A DNA stretch of 28,960 bases from Gnetum montanum (Eukaryota > Streptophyta > Gnetopsida > Gnetales > Gnetaceae): contig MNCI01000898.1 of the NCBI GenBank assembly GCA_015680685.1, positions 63,858-92,817 of the forward strand. Direction: 5' to 3'. The notes beneath the pieces are model-generated. The model worked only from the letters and a program-made list of their open reading frames with translations, ran no database searches and was not told the origin of the DNA. Both the position numbers and the translations under genes were made by a program. Below, in pieces: positions 17,701 through 27,330 of this stretch. Within the stretch, counting starts at the first letter, position 1, and each line of letters starts with the position of its first letter.

Positions 17701-19103
17701 TAGAGTTTCTTACAAAATTAGGAGGTATACTCAAACTATGACATGACTACTTATTTACATGACTACTTAATGCTAAATGTTGCATTGTGGTTCGAGTGGT
17801 AATTTTACAAAATTATCAGGCATGGCATGATGTAAAAATTTAGCAACAAACAAAACAAAACAAAATGACATAGCTCAATGTTGCCTTCAAGTTCTTGGTG
17901 GTGGTGGCTCCTCCATCAGCTTCTTTCCTTTGTTGCTTAGCTTTTGAAATTGGTATCAATTAAGGAGTTCCCGAAGCTTCTCTTCCTCTAACCTAGGATC
18001 ATGTATCATCCATGTAAATTTTTCAATGTTTGATGAAATCGATACTTCCCATGGGCATGGTATCTATGGAAACATCTTATTTGCTTTAACATACCAATGA
18101 AAACTACCTCTTTTCTTCTTCAAATGCCTTGGCCACCTTTCTTGATTTCTAGTAATCAGTCATTCAATAGGCTAGGTTTGTTGCTACATATTTTTTGTCT
18201 GTGGTAGCTAGCTTTTACTACTTTCAGTTAAGAGTTTGTAATGTGTAGTTTCTGTTGGACATCCTTCCTATCTGCAAACTCCTTCTCATACATGGCATAG
18301 ACTGCATCCACTTGTTGTTCAAGCTCATTTCTCAATCTACTTGCTATCAGCATGGCTAGATTAGCATACCAAATGTTTGCTAACCCCATTTACTTGATGA
18401 GATCCTTGATCTGCAGGTCCTTATTTCTCACTTCATCTTGGTGGACATGAGCTAAGCTATCTAGAATTGGCTACCAATTTGCTATTTGTGTTGTAATGAT
18501 ATTTATCTTGGCCTTACCCATATGAATTTCCTTTTCATTAATTTGTTTATACATGCCCACATGGTCTCTAAAGCGTTCCTTGAGCCTTTCATGTTTCTTG
18601 GCCTCATTTTGCCACACGCTAATTTCAATTATTGATTTTTGGTGGATAGCGCATACTTCTCCCATTAATAAGGTTCATTTTTCTTTGGCTAATTTATTCA
18701 TGTCTTGGTTGACTCTAATGAATTATTCTCACAATTGATGAATGCTTTCCTCAAGAACATTTTTTTACCTTTTGATTTTTATCAACCTTGTATTATTTGC
18801 AATAAGTTTCTTATATTCTTCCTTTAAGGTAATGATGGCTTTCACATGTGCATACATTTTTACTTCTACCACTAATGTATTCCATACAACATATTCCTTT
18901 TCCATATCTACTTGAATATTTCTTACTATAAGTTGCCTCACTTATTTTGTTCTAAATGTGTCTAGCTAGTGTAGGGCTATATATTGTGTGGGGTCTCTCT
19001 TTTCTACTTTCAAGGCTACTAACTTAGCTTGCAACTTCTACACTTCATGTTCTTCATGTTTTTCCCTCATCTTTGCCATGACCAAATTTCCCTTTATTGC
19101 ATT
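17701..19103 (-). pseudogene. Coiled-coil element, decayed copy (C-terminal half)
   Basis: The minus strand holds a decayed homologue of the coiled-coil ORF at 24437-25640. The clearest block is the frame at 18665-18471 (IIEISVWQNEAKKHERLKER, then INEKEIHMGKAKIN). It aligns without gaps to TIEISTWKNEALKFE and VNEKEIQVTKAKMN of the better copy near 25180-25080, with more than half the residues identical. Many stops and shifts occur elsewhere. The gene would encode a long helical protein of unknown role. It ends in the polypurine tract at 17650. Confidence 0.65.
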
Positions 19104-19108
19104 TAGAT
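19104..19108. repeat. Target-site duplication TAGAT (left)
   Basis: TAGAT directly precedes the LTR start TGATGAG and is repeated directly after its end at 20195-20199. Five bases is the usual duplication made by Ty3/Gypsy integrases. Confidence 0.9.
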
Positions 19109-19136
19109 TGATGAGACGCGACATGCACTGTGCCAC

Positions 19137-19224
19137 GATATCGCGTACGTGATATCGCGGCCGCCGTGATATCGCATCCCATGCGATATCGCGTACGTGA
19201 TATCACGTCTTTCCCTGTGATATC
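19137..19224. repeat. GATATC/CGCG palindrome cluster in U3
   Basis: GATATC occurs at 19137, 19151, 19168, 19185, 19199 and 19219, mostly extended to GATATCGCG or CGCGATATC and joined by CGTACGTG. Large parts can pair with each other as hairpins. It ends about 18 bases before the TATA box. Confidence 0.95.
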
Positions 19225-19241
19225 GCGGTCCGCCGCCATAT

Positions 19242-19250
19242 CTATAAATA
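19242..19250 (+). promoter_or_regulatory. LTR TATA box
   Basis: CTATAAATA followed by AGAGGCGGCACTCCC. The context matches the boxes at 11535 and 16565. Confidence 0.7.
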
Positions 19251-19496
19251 AGAGGCGGCACTCCCTTCATTTCCAAATCCTAGCTAGAAGTAGCAAAGCT
19301 CTGGCAGTTTGATCCCTCCAGAGTTAGAATTTTTCACATGTGCCCGCAGTAGGATTCCTAGAGTGAACAGCTCTTTATTCGAGCAACTTTGTAACCTGAA
19401 CACAAGTTGTGTACGGAGATAAAGATGAACTTGATTGGATAAACCTTGCAGTACATGGTTTTAATTATTGTTGTTATTTATTGCTTTCCTAGTGCA

Positions 19497-19775
19497 GTAC
19501 GACTTGATTACGAGCATCTACGGATGTGTACGGCTAATCAAGGAATCGGTTGCTCGTCGCAACGCGTGAGTACAACTTAACTACGAGCATTGGCTGCTTG
19601 GGAACCCAGTAGCGTATTCCAGGATCTACGCTTGGTAATCCCAGTGGTAGTCCAATGTGTACGGCTAGTTAAGGAATCGGCTGCTCATCGCTAGGCTAGA
19701 ACGTGTGATAAGTACGACTTGGCTACGAGCATCCACGGATGTGTACAGCTAGCCAAGGAATTGACTGCTTATCAC
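19497..19775 (+). repeat. Internal tandem repeats expanding the solo LTR
   Basis: A unit of about 64 bases (GTACGACTTG(A/G)(T/C)TACGAGCAT ... GTGTACGGCTA ... AAGGAATCGG) is present at 19497-19560 and 19712-19775. Partial copies lie at 19570-19600 and 19657-19691. The other LTRs of the family lack it, which accounts for most of the extra length. Confidence 0.85.
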
Positions 19776-20194
19776 ACTTAAGCTAAATAGGTACCTCAGT
19801 ACGATCACTTCGAGCACTTGCGTTACGTGTGGTGATCCCAGTAATGATTAGCGTTTGGTAGCCACAGTTGCATAGTTCAGGGTGTGTCCAGTAAGTGGGA
19901 ACGGATGCAGACGCTAGTTAATTCAGACTTAGGACACTAGTTAGAGTTAGTTAGTTTCTAAACCCTCTCTCTCATAGCATAGGTGATAAACTGAAAAATA
20001 CCAAAAAAATCATATACCTCAGACTTGCTTAACCATATACCATGACACCTACAAGCAAGCCTGGGAAGACAACGAACGATTAACCCCAAGTGTTTCTTGT
20101 GGTGTTAAGGCATTTAGTCTGCGGAGTTCGACCGGATCGTGCGTGCATGCTCGTATTCGTATGGTTGAGTGTAGGGGGACCTTGCCACTCATCA

Positions 20195-20199
20195 TAGAT
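20195..20199. repeat. Target-site duplication TAGAT (right)
   Basis: TAGAT directly follows the LTR end CTCATCA and matches 19104-19108. Confidence 0.9.
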
Positions 20200-21435
20200 C
20201 AAACTAAACTATAGTGATATCTCTAGGGATATCAAAGATATCATGCATGAATTTTCCTATCTACAGTAGTTGATCAAGGACATCTTCATGTTTTTCTCTA
20301 GTCATGAACATGCTGGCTAGCATTTCAACATCTCTAGTTCCAACAATATCTACCAGTGGCATAATGGAAATGTTAAATGATTCCTTAATATGGTCAGTAA
20401 TTTTTTTGCTACTCTTATTACATCTTGATGTTACATCACCATGACTATGGCTTCTTCTTTAGTTACTAACATGACATTGAAAGATGTTGTGTTTCCAAAA
20501 ATATCTTGTGTCCAATCATCATCCTCTCCTGCCTATAGAGATACTTGCTTACTAGTAGGCCTTACAAACTTATCCCTAACTCAATACAAAGTAGAACCTT
20601 TTCCTGCTCCCCAATTGATTGTTTCTACGATCTGCTACAAGTGGCTCATGTAAGGCATATAGTCTTGTCATACAAGTGAAGCACTCTATATAGGTCAATC
20701 ACTAGCAAGCATTGAGCAAATGAGTCCTACTTGTTCTTATTGTCTAGTTGCTGGAATGTTACTTATTAGTGTGGACCCTGCTACTCCCTTAGTGCCTACT
20801 AGCTTTTCCAGTTGATCCTTCTTTGGTGGCACTAGTTTGGATATCTCGACATATGATGCATTCTAGAACATCATTCATGCACCCTAGAATTCCTACTTGC
20901 TTGCACAACTTTCTAATGAGGCAAGGGAATGGAAATGTGAGTTTAGTTACCTTCTTCTCTTAAAACCTTTTCTATGTCTCTAGAAATAATAGATGTGTTA
21001 TGTTACCATTGAATTTTTCCATATGGATTACACTTCCTCTAGTTGCAGAAGTGGAAATTCTATTGAGTCTCTTAGTAGGGAACAAATGATAAGTCTCAAT
21101 CTTGAAGTAAAGCTTTTCTTCAATAGTTAATTCACTATAGTCCTTATCCTCTTTTCCATATGCTCTCTATAGCCACAATTTATTTTCATTGGTGTTGGAT
21201 CTGATGGATATATGTACTACATTTGCTCCTACATTTAGAATATTGAGTTCCTTTGTAATGGATTCATTTGAGTAAGGCATTGAAACTCCTTCGATCTTAA
21301 TGGTTGCATCATCCTAGTTATTTTTCCAAAATTGGTACAACATATTTTGTCGCAATGCTTGTAGACCATATGGTAGAGCATTGTTCATATTTTTGAAACA
21401 TTTATTTATTTGGAATACTAGATACCATAAGATAC
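20200..21435 (-). pseudogene. Coiled-coil element, decayed copy (N-terminal half)
   Basis: This continues the decayed element beyond the solo LTR. On the plus strand CTTGCTTGCACAACTTTCTA at about 20910 corresponds to CATTTGCACAATTTTCTAATT at 26362 in the better copy (minus-sense LIRKLCK-type block). The upstream stretches to about 21400 follow the same order as 26400-26850. No open frame of useful length survives on the minus strand. The homologous upstream part, seen at 27050-27327 in the other copy, is missing because an unrelated plus-strand Gag begins at 21453. Confidence 0.55.
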
Positions 21436-21452
21436 ACACACATTAATTAATC

Positions 21453-23250
21453 ATGTCTACTTCTCGTAGGGGTGATTCTCTAGCTTCTGTAGATAACATT
21501 GCATAGGGCGATGACAAAAGTGATTTTAATAACAATGATGATGTATCCTATTACATAAAAGTCTCATATGCATATCCAGATTTGCATTATCTTGAATTAT
21601 TTTTTCATTTTTCACATAGATGAGCAAATGCAGTGAAAAGACTTATAAGGCAACATTATGTTACCACTTGATAGAGTGGCTCCATCAATGTTTATAACTG
21701 CATTGATGAATAATGGACTTGAAGTTATTTGAGATGAGTATCAAGTGTACCACTACTTGTTAAGATTTTACAAGCCTACCAATACTCAATATAGGTAATA
21801 TTGTCTAATGGAGACCCACCATGAATTCAATAAGGGCAAACATCAAGTCACACTAACATCCGAATGTGAGAAAAATGACACTAACTAGATCTTTGAATCA
21901 ACATTTTTCTATCTTTAGTATTGAGGAAGTAGACAATTCACAACTATGTTTTACCCTAGTAAGAAACCAAAAAAGAGATGAAGTAGGTCCTAAAACATAA
22001 AGGACTTCAAGGTCAAGGTCCTCTAATATACAAAGAAGAGAAGACCAAAGAGGGCATGGAAGAGCAAGTTGGTATGGCTCTCCTAATTTTCCAACGTCTT
22101 CCTCATTCTCATCCTCAAGTTTTGACAAGGATGAAAATAGAATAGGAAGAAGGACCATAGATAGAGGTGAAGATAGGAAACCTAGAAAGGATTATTAAAG
22201 AAACCAAGATAGCTAGCCTAGAAGAGATAAAGAAAGAGACAAAAATAGAAATAAAGATCGAAGGTAAAGAAGCCACTAAAGAGAACATAGAAGGAATTGT
22301 GATCATGATGAAGATCACTAATCTAGAAGATCATGATGAATCCTCATTGTCAACTAGGAGCATGATCAACATCAATGAGGATGTCAAAATTTCCACTAGG
22401 CATTAAAGGAAAGCTACATTAATCGACTGGACATGAATAACATTTCAAAGATCAGGGAAGACTATAACATTAATCTCCAAAATTAACTATAGGCCTTCTA
22501 TGATATATGTGCCTTGCAAAATATTGAAAATAAATGAAAAAATGTTAAAGTTATTTCATAAGATGCTCAACAATGGAGTAGAGAGTTGGTACCAATTATT
22601 AAAGCTAGACTTCATCCATCGATGGAGTGCAATGCTAGAACCTTTTAACAAGAAGTACCATACTTACTCAAGGGTGTTCAACTTAAGAAGGTAGATTCAA
22701 AGATGGAAGCAAAGAACTTACAAGTCTATTGATGCAACTGTGGGTAGAAACTACTCATTACTACATAGATGTCCAAGAGATGACTTTTCTCAAAGGAAAT
22801 AGCTAAGGCACATTATAGATGAACTTTAAAATGAAACATAAAAAACCCTTGGAGTTTATGAGGACCTATTAGATTTAAAGACTTAGGTGATCAATAAAGA
22901 AGGAAAGCTTAAGAAGAGAGAAAGCACAAAGGAGTATAATATGAACCTATGCCTTCACAAGAGGAATGTACGTGTGTGATGTATAAGAAGAAAAAGATCC
23001 CCTGGATGAACTGATTTAGAGAAAAAGCTTGGTAATCCAAAAATCTATTTCCAAAATTGGATCCAAGGTTGACAAAATGTAAGACTCAATGGATGAGAAA
23101 TTTGTAGCCACTTAGAGGATAGTAAAGAAAAGCATATAGTAGGCAAAAGTAAAAGACTAAGATGAAAAGATGAAGAAGGAAAAGAAAACAAGGAAGGAGA
23201 TATACAAGCAAAAGGGGAAGCATGTTGAGTAGAAGAGGTTGTTGATTCTA
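21453..23250 (+). pseudogene. Plus-strand Gag pseudogene related to the Gag-Pro element
   Basis: The start is probably the ATG at 21453 (MSTSRRGDSLASVDNIA, then a stop). Then come an Arg/Ser/Asp-rich stretch (21980-22330), RLDMNNISKIREDYN near 22425, and the capsid core at about 22530-22670 with MLKLFHKMLNNGVESWYQLL followed by HRWSAMLEPFNKKYH. That fits the Retrotrans_gag pattern (LF...L.G.A..WY..L....I.sW..m...F..kY). A Lys-rich, coiled-coil-like end near 23100-23220 follows. Several stops and frame changes kill it. No LTR or primer site in plus orientation precedes it. It ends 14 bases before an LTR of opposite orientation. Confidence 0.65.
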
Positions 23251-23263
23251 TAAATTTTACCAA

Positions 23264-24159
23264 TGATGAGCGACGATGTACCCCTATGCCCAACCATACA
23301 AATCATAGGTGTTCACGGGCAACTCAGTCAAATTCCGCAGATTGCAAGCACTTGCATACATCAAACTCTAGCCAGCAAAACCTTAGTTAGAACGGTTGTT
23401 GTCTTCCCAACTTCACTTGTGATATTCTAAAGCAATGGTTAAGTGAGATTGAGGCAAATGATTTTTATTGGTTTTCTTTTTTATCTTTTAAAGTCTAATT
23501 CTTTAATTGTAGGAAATGGAAAGTTGTGTAGATTACACTTGTTCTACTCTATCGCTTAACTCTCCCTAGCATAAGAAACCGATCTTATCTTCCATACACA
23601 TCCTGAGCATACCCTAACCACTGCTGGGTTACCAGATGTTAAGCATCACTGGGTTACCAAGTGTTTGATATATGTTCGAGATGGTTGTGCCTATGGTTCT
23701 CATAAAATATGAAAGGAAAATAACAGTAAAGTAATAACAATAAAAGCTTCTAAAATTATTAAAGCATTGAAATATTAAACTATTAAAATGCTTAAGTGAT
23801 TAAATCCAAATGCTACAAGGAATGCTCAAAAAGCTCATCCTTATTGCTGGTCACACCAATGGGCTCAGGTACATTAGTGCTCAAATAAAGAGCCGTACAC
23901 CTTTCTCACACCTACTGTGGGCATTTGGAAAATATTCTAACTCTTATAGGAACAAAGTGCAAGAGTTTGGCTACAACTACTCCAAAAGATGTCATAAATG
24001 CTACGGGTGCGTGCATATTTATAGCAAGAGATAGACTTTGCGTTAACGGGGTCATGTTAACGCATGGACGGATATGTCGACGAGGTCATGTCAACGTGGC
24101 CACGTCAACAAGGCTCCATTAACATGACGTAGTCAACATTTCAACTAAACACTTTATCA
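23264..24159 (-). repeat. 3' LTR of the coiled-coil element, minus orientation
   Basis: An 896-bp LTR starts TGATAAAGTG at 24159 directly after a polypurine tract and ends CTCATCA at 23264. The TATA box is at 24016-24024. Its U3 is packed with (A/G)TTAAC and GTC(A/G)AC words (for example ATGTTAACGCATG, TATGTCGACGAGG, ATGTCAACGTGG) instead of GATATC. After the LTR end only TTGG of a primer site is left before unrelated sequence. It shares the ACCCCTA...CCAACCATAC terminal block with the other LTRs. Confidence 0.85.
24016..24024 (-). promoter_or_regulatory. LTR TATA box
   Basis: CTATAAATA on the minus strand, about 135 bases inside the LTR start and directly after the palindromic words. Confidence 0.65.
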
Positions 24160-24200
24160 TACCCCCACAACCAAGTGAAAACTCATCCTCGAGTTTATTA
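24160..24200 (-). promoter_or_regulatory. Polypurine tract and 3' signature
   Basis: The minus strand reads AACTCGAGGATGAGTTTTCA, then GGTTGTGGGGGTA, then the LTR start TGAT. It corresponds to 11417-11449 on the plus strand. Confidence 0.85.
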
Positions 24201-25890
24201 CAATTTGGAAGGTATGAAGTTATTGATAATACACATGACAAAACACATTTACACACACACAAACTCTATTAACATAACAAGTGCTCAGGTGTACAGAAAA
24301 AATAAATTACAAAATTGTGATGTTTAGAGACAAAATTGAACACCCTGTCGAAAAATGCTAAAGTTGCTGAAGAAGGTCACACCATCCCTGGTGGTGGTTG
24401 TTTTGACGGGCCTTCACTAGCTTCTGGTGCATGTGGCTATTGTGGTGTTGATGATGGTTGCCCTATAGCAGCTACAACTTCTGGAGGTAATTGAAAAGCC
24501 TCCAGCAATGCCCTCATTTTATCTTCTTTGCTTCTGGGATCATTCACTATCCAGGCAGCTTTACCAATGTGTGTCAGAATAGGAACATCCCAAGGACATG
24601 AAAGTGAGAGAAAGAGTTCCTTCAAATTGACGAACCAAGTAGCAAATTGTTTTCATTCAATATCGAAAGATCAGATTGATGTCTGCAACTACTAGTAGTC
24701 ATTCATTCATTGGGCCAAGTTCTCTGCAACCACATGTTGTCCTTCAAAATAGGTGTGGAGAACTTCGAGTTCTGCATTTGTTGTTTCTAACTTTTGTTTT
24801 GTCTCTTTATGCATTTGGACCTTACCCTCGTATAAAGAATACGAGGTGGCCACTTGCTTTTCCAGGTCAGACCGTGGCCTTCCAGCTGTTAACATAGCCA
24901 GGTTTGCATAATGGAGATTGGCTAACTCCATGTATTCTATCATTTCTTCAATTTGCAACTCTTTGAGGCAGATTTCAACCTGGTTGTAGGCATTCAAGCC
25001 ATTGAAGATGGCTACCACACCTTACCTCCTTCCCGGAGCTGCTGGAGTGCTTGGTTCATTTTAGCCTTTGTGACTTGAATCTCTTTTTCATTTACTTCTT
25101 TTTGCAATCCCAGCTGGTTCCTATAGTGATTTTTAACTCATTCAAACTTAAGGGCCTCATTTTTCCAAGTAGAAATTTCAATTGTTGATTTTTGTTGCAA
25201 GGCTTAAAATTCCTCCATAGACAGATTACGATTTTCAGCTGTCAGTCTCCTCACATTAATGTTTAACCTAGCTAGCTCATCCTGCTATTGATGGATGAAG
25301 TCTTTCATGTGTTGATTCTCAACACCAACATTGCACAGGCTATGAACTTCTATGGTCAGCCTGACATTCTCCTGGTGAACCTATGCCAAGTCCTTGTTTA
25401 AATGGTAATCATGGGTGTTTATTAAGGACTTGTCAAAGATTGTCGACTCTCGCTCACCCTCAACTATTTGAAGTTTGGTTTTGAAGCTATTGAAAAGCTT
25501 CATCCTTGGTGAGTTCACGCTTGAGGAGAGTTGGATTAGCAAGTTGGGCCCTTAATTAGGCAACTTCCACCGCCAAGTGTTGATGATTCGCTTATGCTAC
25601 TTCAAGTTGCCCTCCAAAATGAGGCACTTGCCCCTTGCTGAGAGCAGCTCCGACTAGGTTGCAGTAATGTTGTCTGGAAGATCAAAAACATCTAGAAGTG
25701 GTTGCCCGATTCCCACCAGTTGGTCTAACAACTCTTCATGTTGGGCTACATTGATTTTGCTACATGAAGTTCTTGAGGACTTCTGTACATCTCTAAGTCC
25801 ATGTACATCCAATACAAGCACTGTAGGTGCATTAAAGGTCTTAGCAATTGTGTCAACAACCACTTCAACCACAACTTCTTGTCCCTAGTT
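24201..25890 (-). pseudogene. Long coiled-coil region of the RT-less element
   Basis: Read downward from 25872, the frames form one helical, Lys/Glu/Gln-rich protein broken by stops: EELLDQLVGIGQPLLDVFDL near 25740, a Glu/Asn-rich heptad stretch near 25300-25080 (STIEISTWKNEALKFE, then VNEKEIQVTKAKMNQALQQL), and the 103-codon frame 25018-24707 with EMIEYMELANLHYANLAMLT and a KLETTNAELEVLH coiled coil. It ends in a small domain (24625-24437) containing DPRSKEDKMRALLEAFQLPP. I know no enzyme with this layout. The homologous copy at 17701-19103 keeps the same segments, so it is a real element gene. The polypurine tract and LTR follow immediately. Confidence 0.65.
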
Positions 25891-26417
25891 TTGCATTACG
25901 AGGATAGTTTCCCCTTCTCCATCCTTTAAGCACACCAAGAAAGTAGTGGCATTTCCTGAAATTTCAGGAAATAACTGTTGGGTGAACACTGTTACTTCTC
26001 AAACACAGGTATCAATTCTAGCAGGCACTTGTGCTCGAGTGATAGAAAACATTGGCCTTGCTCTCTCTAGCAGACTTAGCGATCAAGCCACTTACTCAAG
26101 ATGGCTCATCGTAGGGCAATAAACTAAAGGGTCTTCTTCTCCACCAATTCCTACTAATTGCTCTTGTTAGCTCAAGAGTGATCATCAAATCCTTGTTCTG
26201 TGATTGTCTGCAAGCCCAACCTTGTTGTTTGCATAGGTAGTGGAGGTGGTTTCTACTCTAACCTAAGTTGTGTTATGGCTGGAGTCTTGTCCTTCATCAG
26301 CTCCTGCCACAAGACAATTTGGGAGTAACGAAGTGTGTCATTGGGCATATCATGCTATCCCTTCCATTTGCACAATTTTCTAATTGGGCAGGGAAAGGGT
26401 AAAGCTCACCTTCCATG
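25891..26417 (-). pseudogene. Junction between transposon-protein-like domain and coiled coil
   Basis: Just after the stop of the 210-codon ORF the frame resumes with ALPFPCPIRKLCKWKG and PNDTLRYSQI. This resembles the FPxLIxxLCxxAGV block that closes the plant transposon protein domain (Transposase_32 type). A Pro/Thr/Gln-rich spacer follows, then QLFPEISGNATTFLVCLKDG near 25960, leading into the coiled-coil part. Confidence 0.5.
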
Positions 26418-27050
26418 TTAGTTTTTAGTAAATCTCTTCTCAATCTCCAGGAAAAGCAACTTTGTAAGGTTGATGGGGAACTTTCCACTTAGAGCGGCAC
26501 ATGTACAAGCAAAGAAGGTAGTGATCTTGCTAGGTCTTACCATGAGATTCAAGTGGTAAGATGTGATTTTTGAATAAACCCTCTCTATGGTGGTTAGGAT
26601 GCCAAGCTCCTTACGTTCTACCCCATAGCACCTCTTGATCCACTCCCCTTTTACCTTGGGATTTGCTTGTTTGGGAATCTTTGCCACGTTAGCTCCAATC
26701 TCTGGCCATCCTAGAGCTTGTGCAATTGCTTCAGCAGAGTAAGAGACATGAATGTCTTTGATTCTTACTCTAGACCTCAGTTGCTGATTTGTCCAAAATA
26801 GGTAAGTTTCTCCTAGGTACCATTCACCACTGGATGTGATGATTGGCCACATAGGAGAATTTTGTAGTTGGGTTTTGACTTCTTCTTGTGCATGTTCTAG
26901 AAATGGTCTGAAGTTTAACTCCTGAAGGACCATTCGTTGTAGCTCCCTCAGCTTGATAGCATCAATACAGGCTTGAGTCAAGGTGACCTCAAGCTGTGGT
27001 GCTACCATAAGAGTCTCTTCCCTTTGCAATTTTTTGCCAAGGACATCCAC
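26418..27050 (-). CDS. Plant transposon-protein-like domain (Transposase_32 type)
   Basis: This is a 210-codon open frame, the longest in the right half. After an N-terminal helix (LRELQRMVLQELNFRPFLEH) it reads SSGEWYLGETYLFW, VRIKDIHVSYSAEAIAQALG, KGEWIKRCYGVER and MVRPSKITTFFACTCAALSG, then KFPINLTKLLFLEIEK. The order W-Y..., VRxKxIxVxxxxIxxxLG, then a helix with INLxxLIxxEI is that of the 'putative plant transposon protein' domain found in plant retroelement ORFs. The function of that domain is not established, and the assignment is from memory of the pattern. The ORF ends at a stop at 26418, and similarity continues beyond it, so it was part of a longer protein. Confidence 0.55.
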   Translation of the reverse strand: MDVLGKKLQREETLMVAPQLEVTLTQACIDAIKLRELQRMVLQELNFRPFLEHAQEEVKTQLQNSPMWPIITSSGEWYLGETYLFWTNQQLRSRVRIKDIHVSYSAEAIAQALGWPEIGANVAKIPKQANPKVKGEWIKRCYGVERKELGILTTIERVYSKITSYHLNLMVRPSKITTFFACTCAALSGKFPINLTKLLFLEIEKRFTKN

Positions 27051-27330
27051 TTGGAGAATCTAACAAATAGATTCCATGTCAAGCTCTTCATGGAGGGGGC
27101 TAGTTGCATGTGAGCTCTTCGCATGCTCTAGAGGTTGTGCACCTTATCCTCTTTCCATTCTCAATCACTTGTCCCTTGGTTGGGACGATCCTTCTTCTCT
27201 TGGATGCCTCGATTTGGGTGCCATCTATAGTCATAGCATAACCATGAATTAAAATGTGTATAAATTGTTCAAAATGGAAATCATACACCTTCTCCTTTTG
27301 ACCAAGCTCTGACAATGACATGTGCATCCT
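27051..27330 (-). pseudogene. N-terminal part of the coiled-coil element ORF
   Basis: A 75-codon frame from ATG 27327 (MHMSLSELGQKEKVYDFHFE) contains a hydrophobic stretch (QFIHILIHGYAMTIDG) and a basic patch (EASKRRRIVPTKG) that could act as a nuclear localisation signal. It stops just before the next frame at 27050, suggesting one original protein. This is the best candidate start of the element gene. Confidence 0.45.

Larger units (their letters stand above)
19109..20194 (+). mobile_element. Solo LTR, plus orientation, with TAGAT duplication
   Basis: A complete 1086-bp LTR begins TGATGAG and ends CTCATCA, a 7-bp terminal inverted repeat. It is flanked by TAGAT on both sides with no internal region, primer site or polypurine tract attached. 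This is the product of recombination between the two LTRs of one insertion. The U3 holds six GATATC sites in 88 bases (19137-19224), and CTATAAATA lies at 19242-19250. It is longer than its relatives because of internal repeats at 19497-19775. It interrupts the decayed coiled-coil element, so it inserted later. Confidence 0.95.

Noticed and set aside
22167-22406. 79-codon plus frame of alternating Lys/Glu/Ile
   Set aside because: It is an off-frame reading of the Arg/Asp-rich part of the Gag pseudogene; the neighbouring frame gives the expected basic Gag composition.
23045-23293. 82-codon minus-strand frame rich in Ser/Leu/Pro crossing the LTR boundary
   Set aside because: It is antisense to the Lys-rich end of the plus-strand Gag pseudogene and runs into the LTR, so composition explains it.
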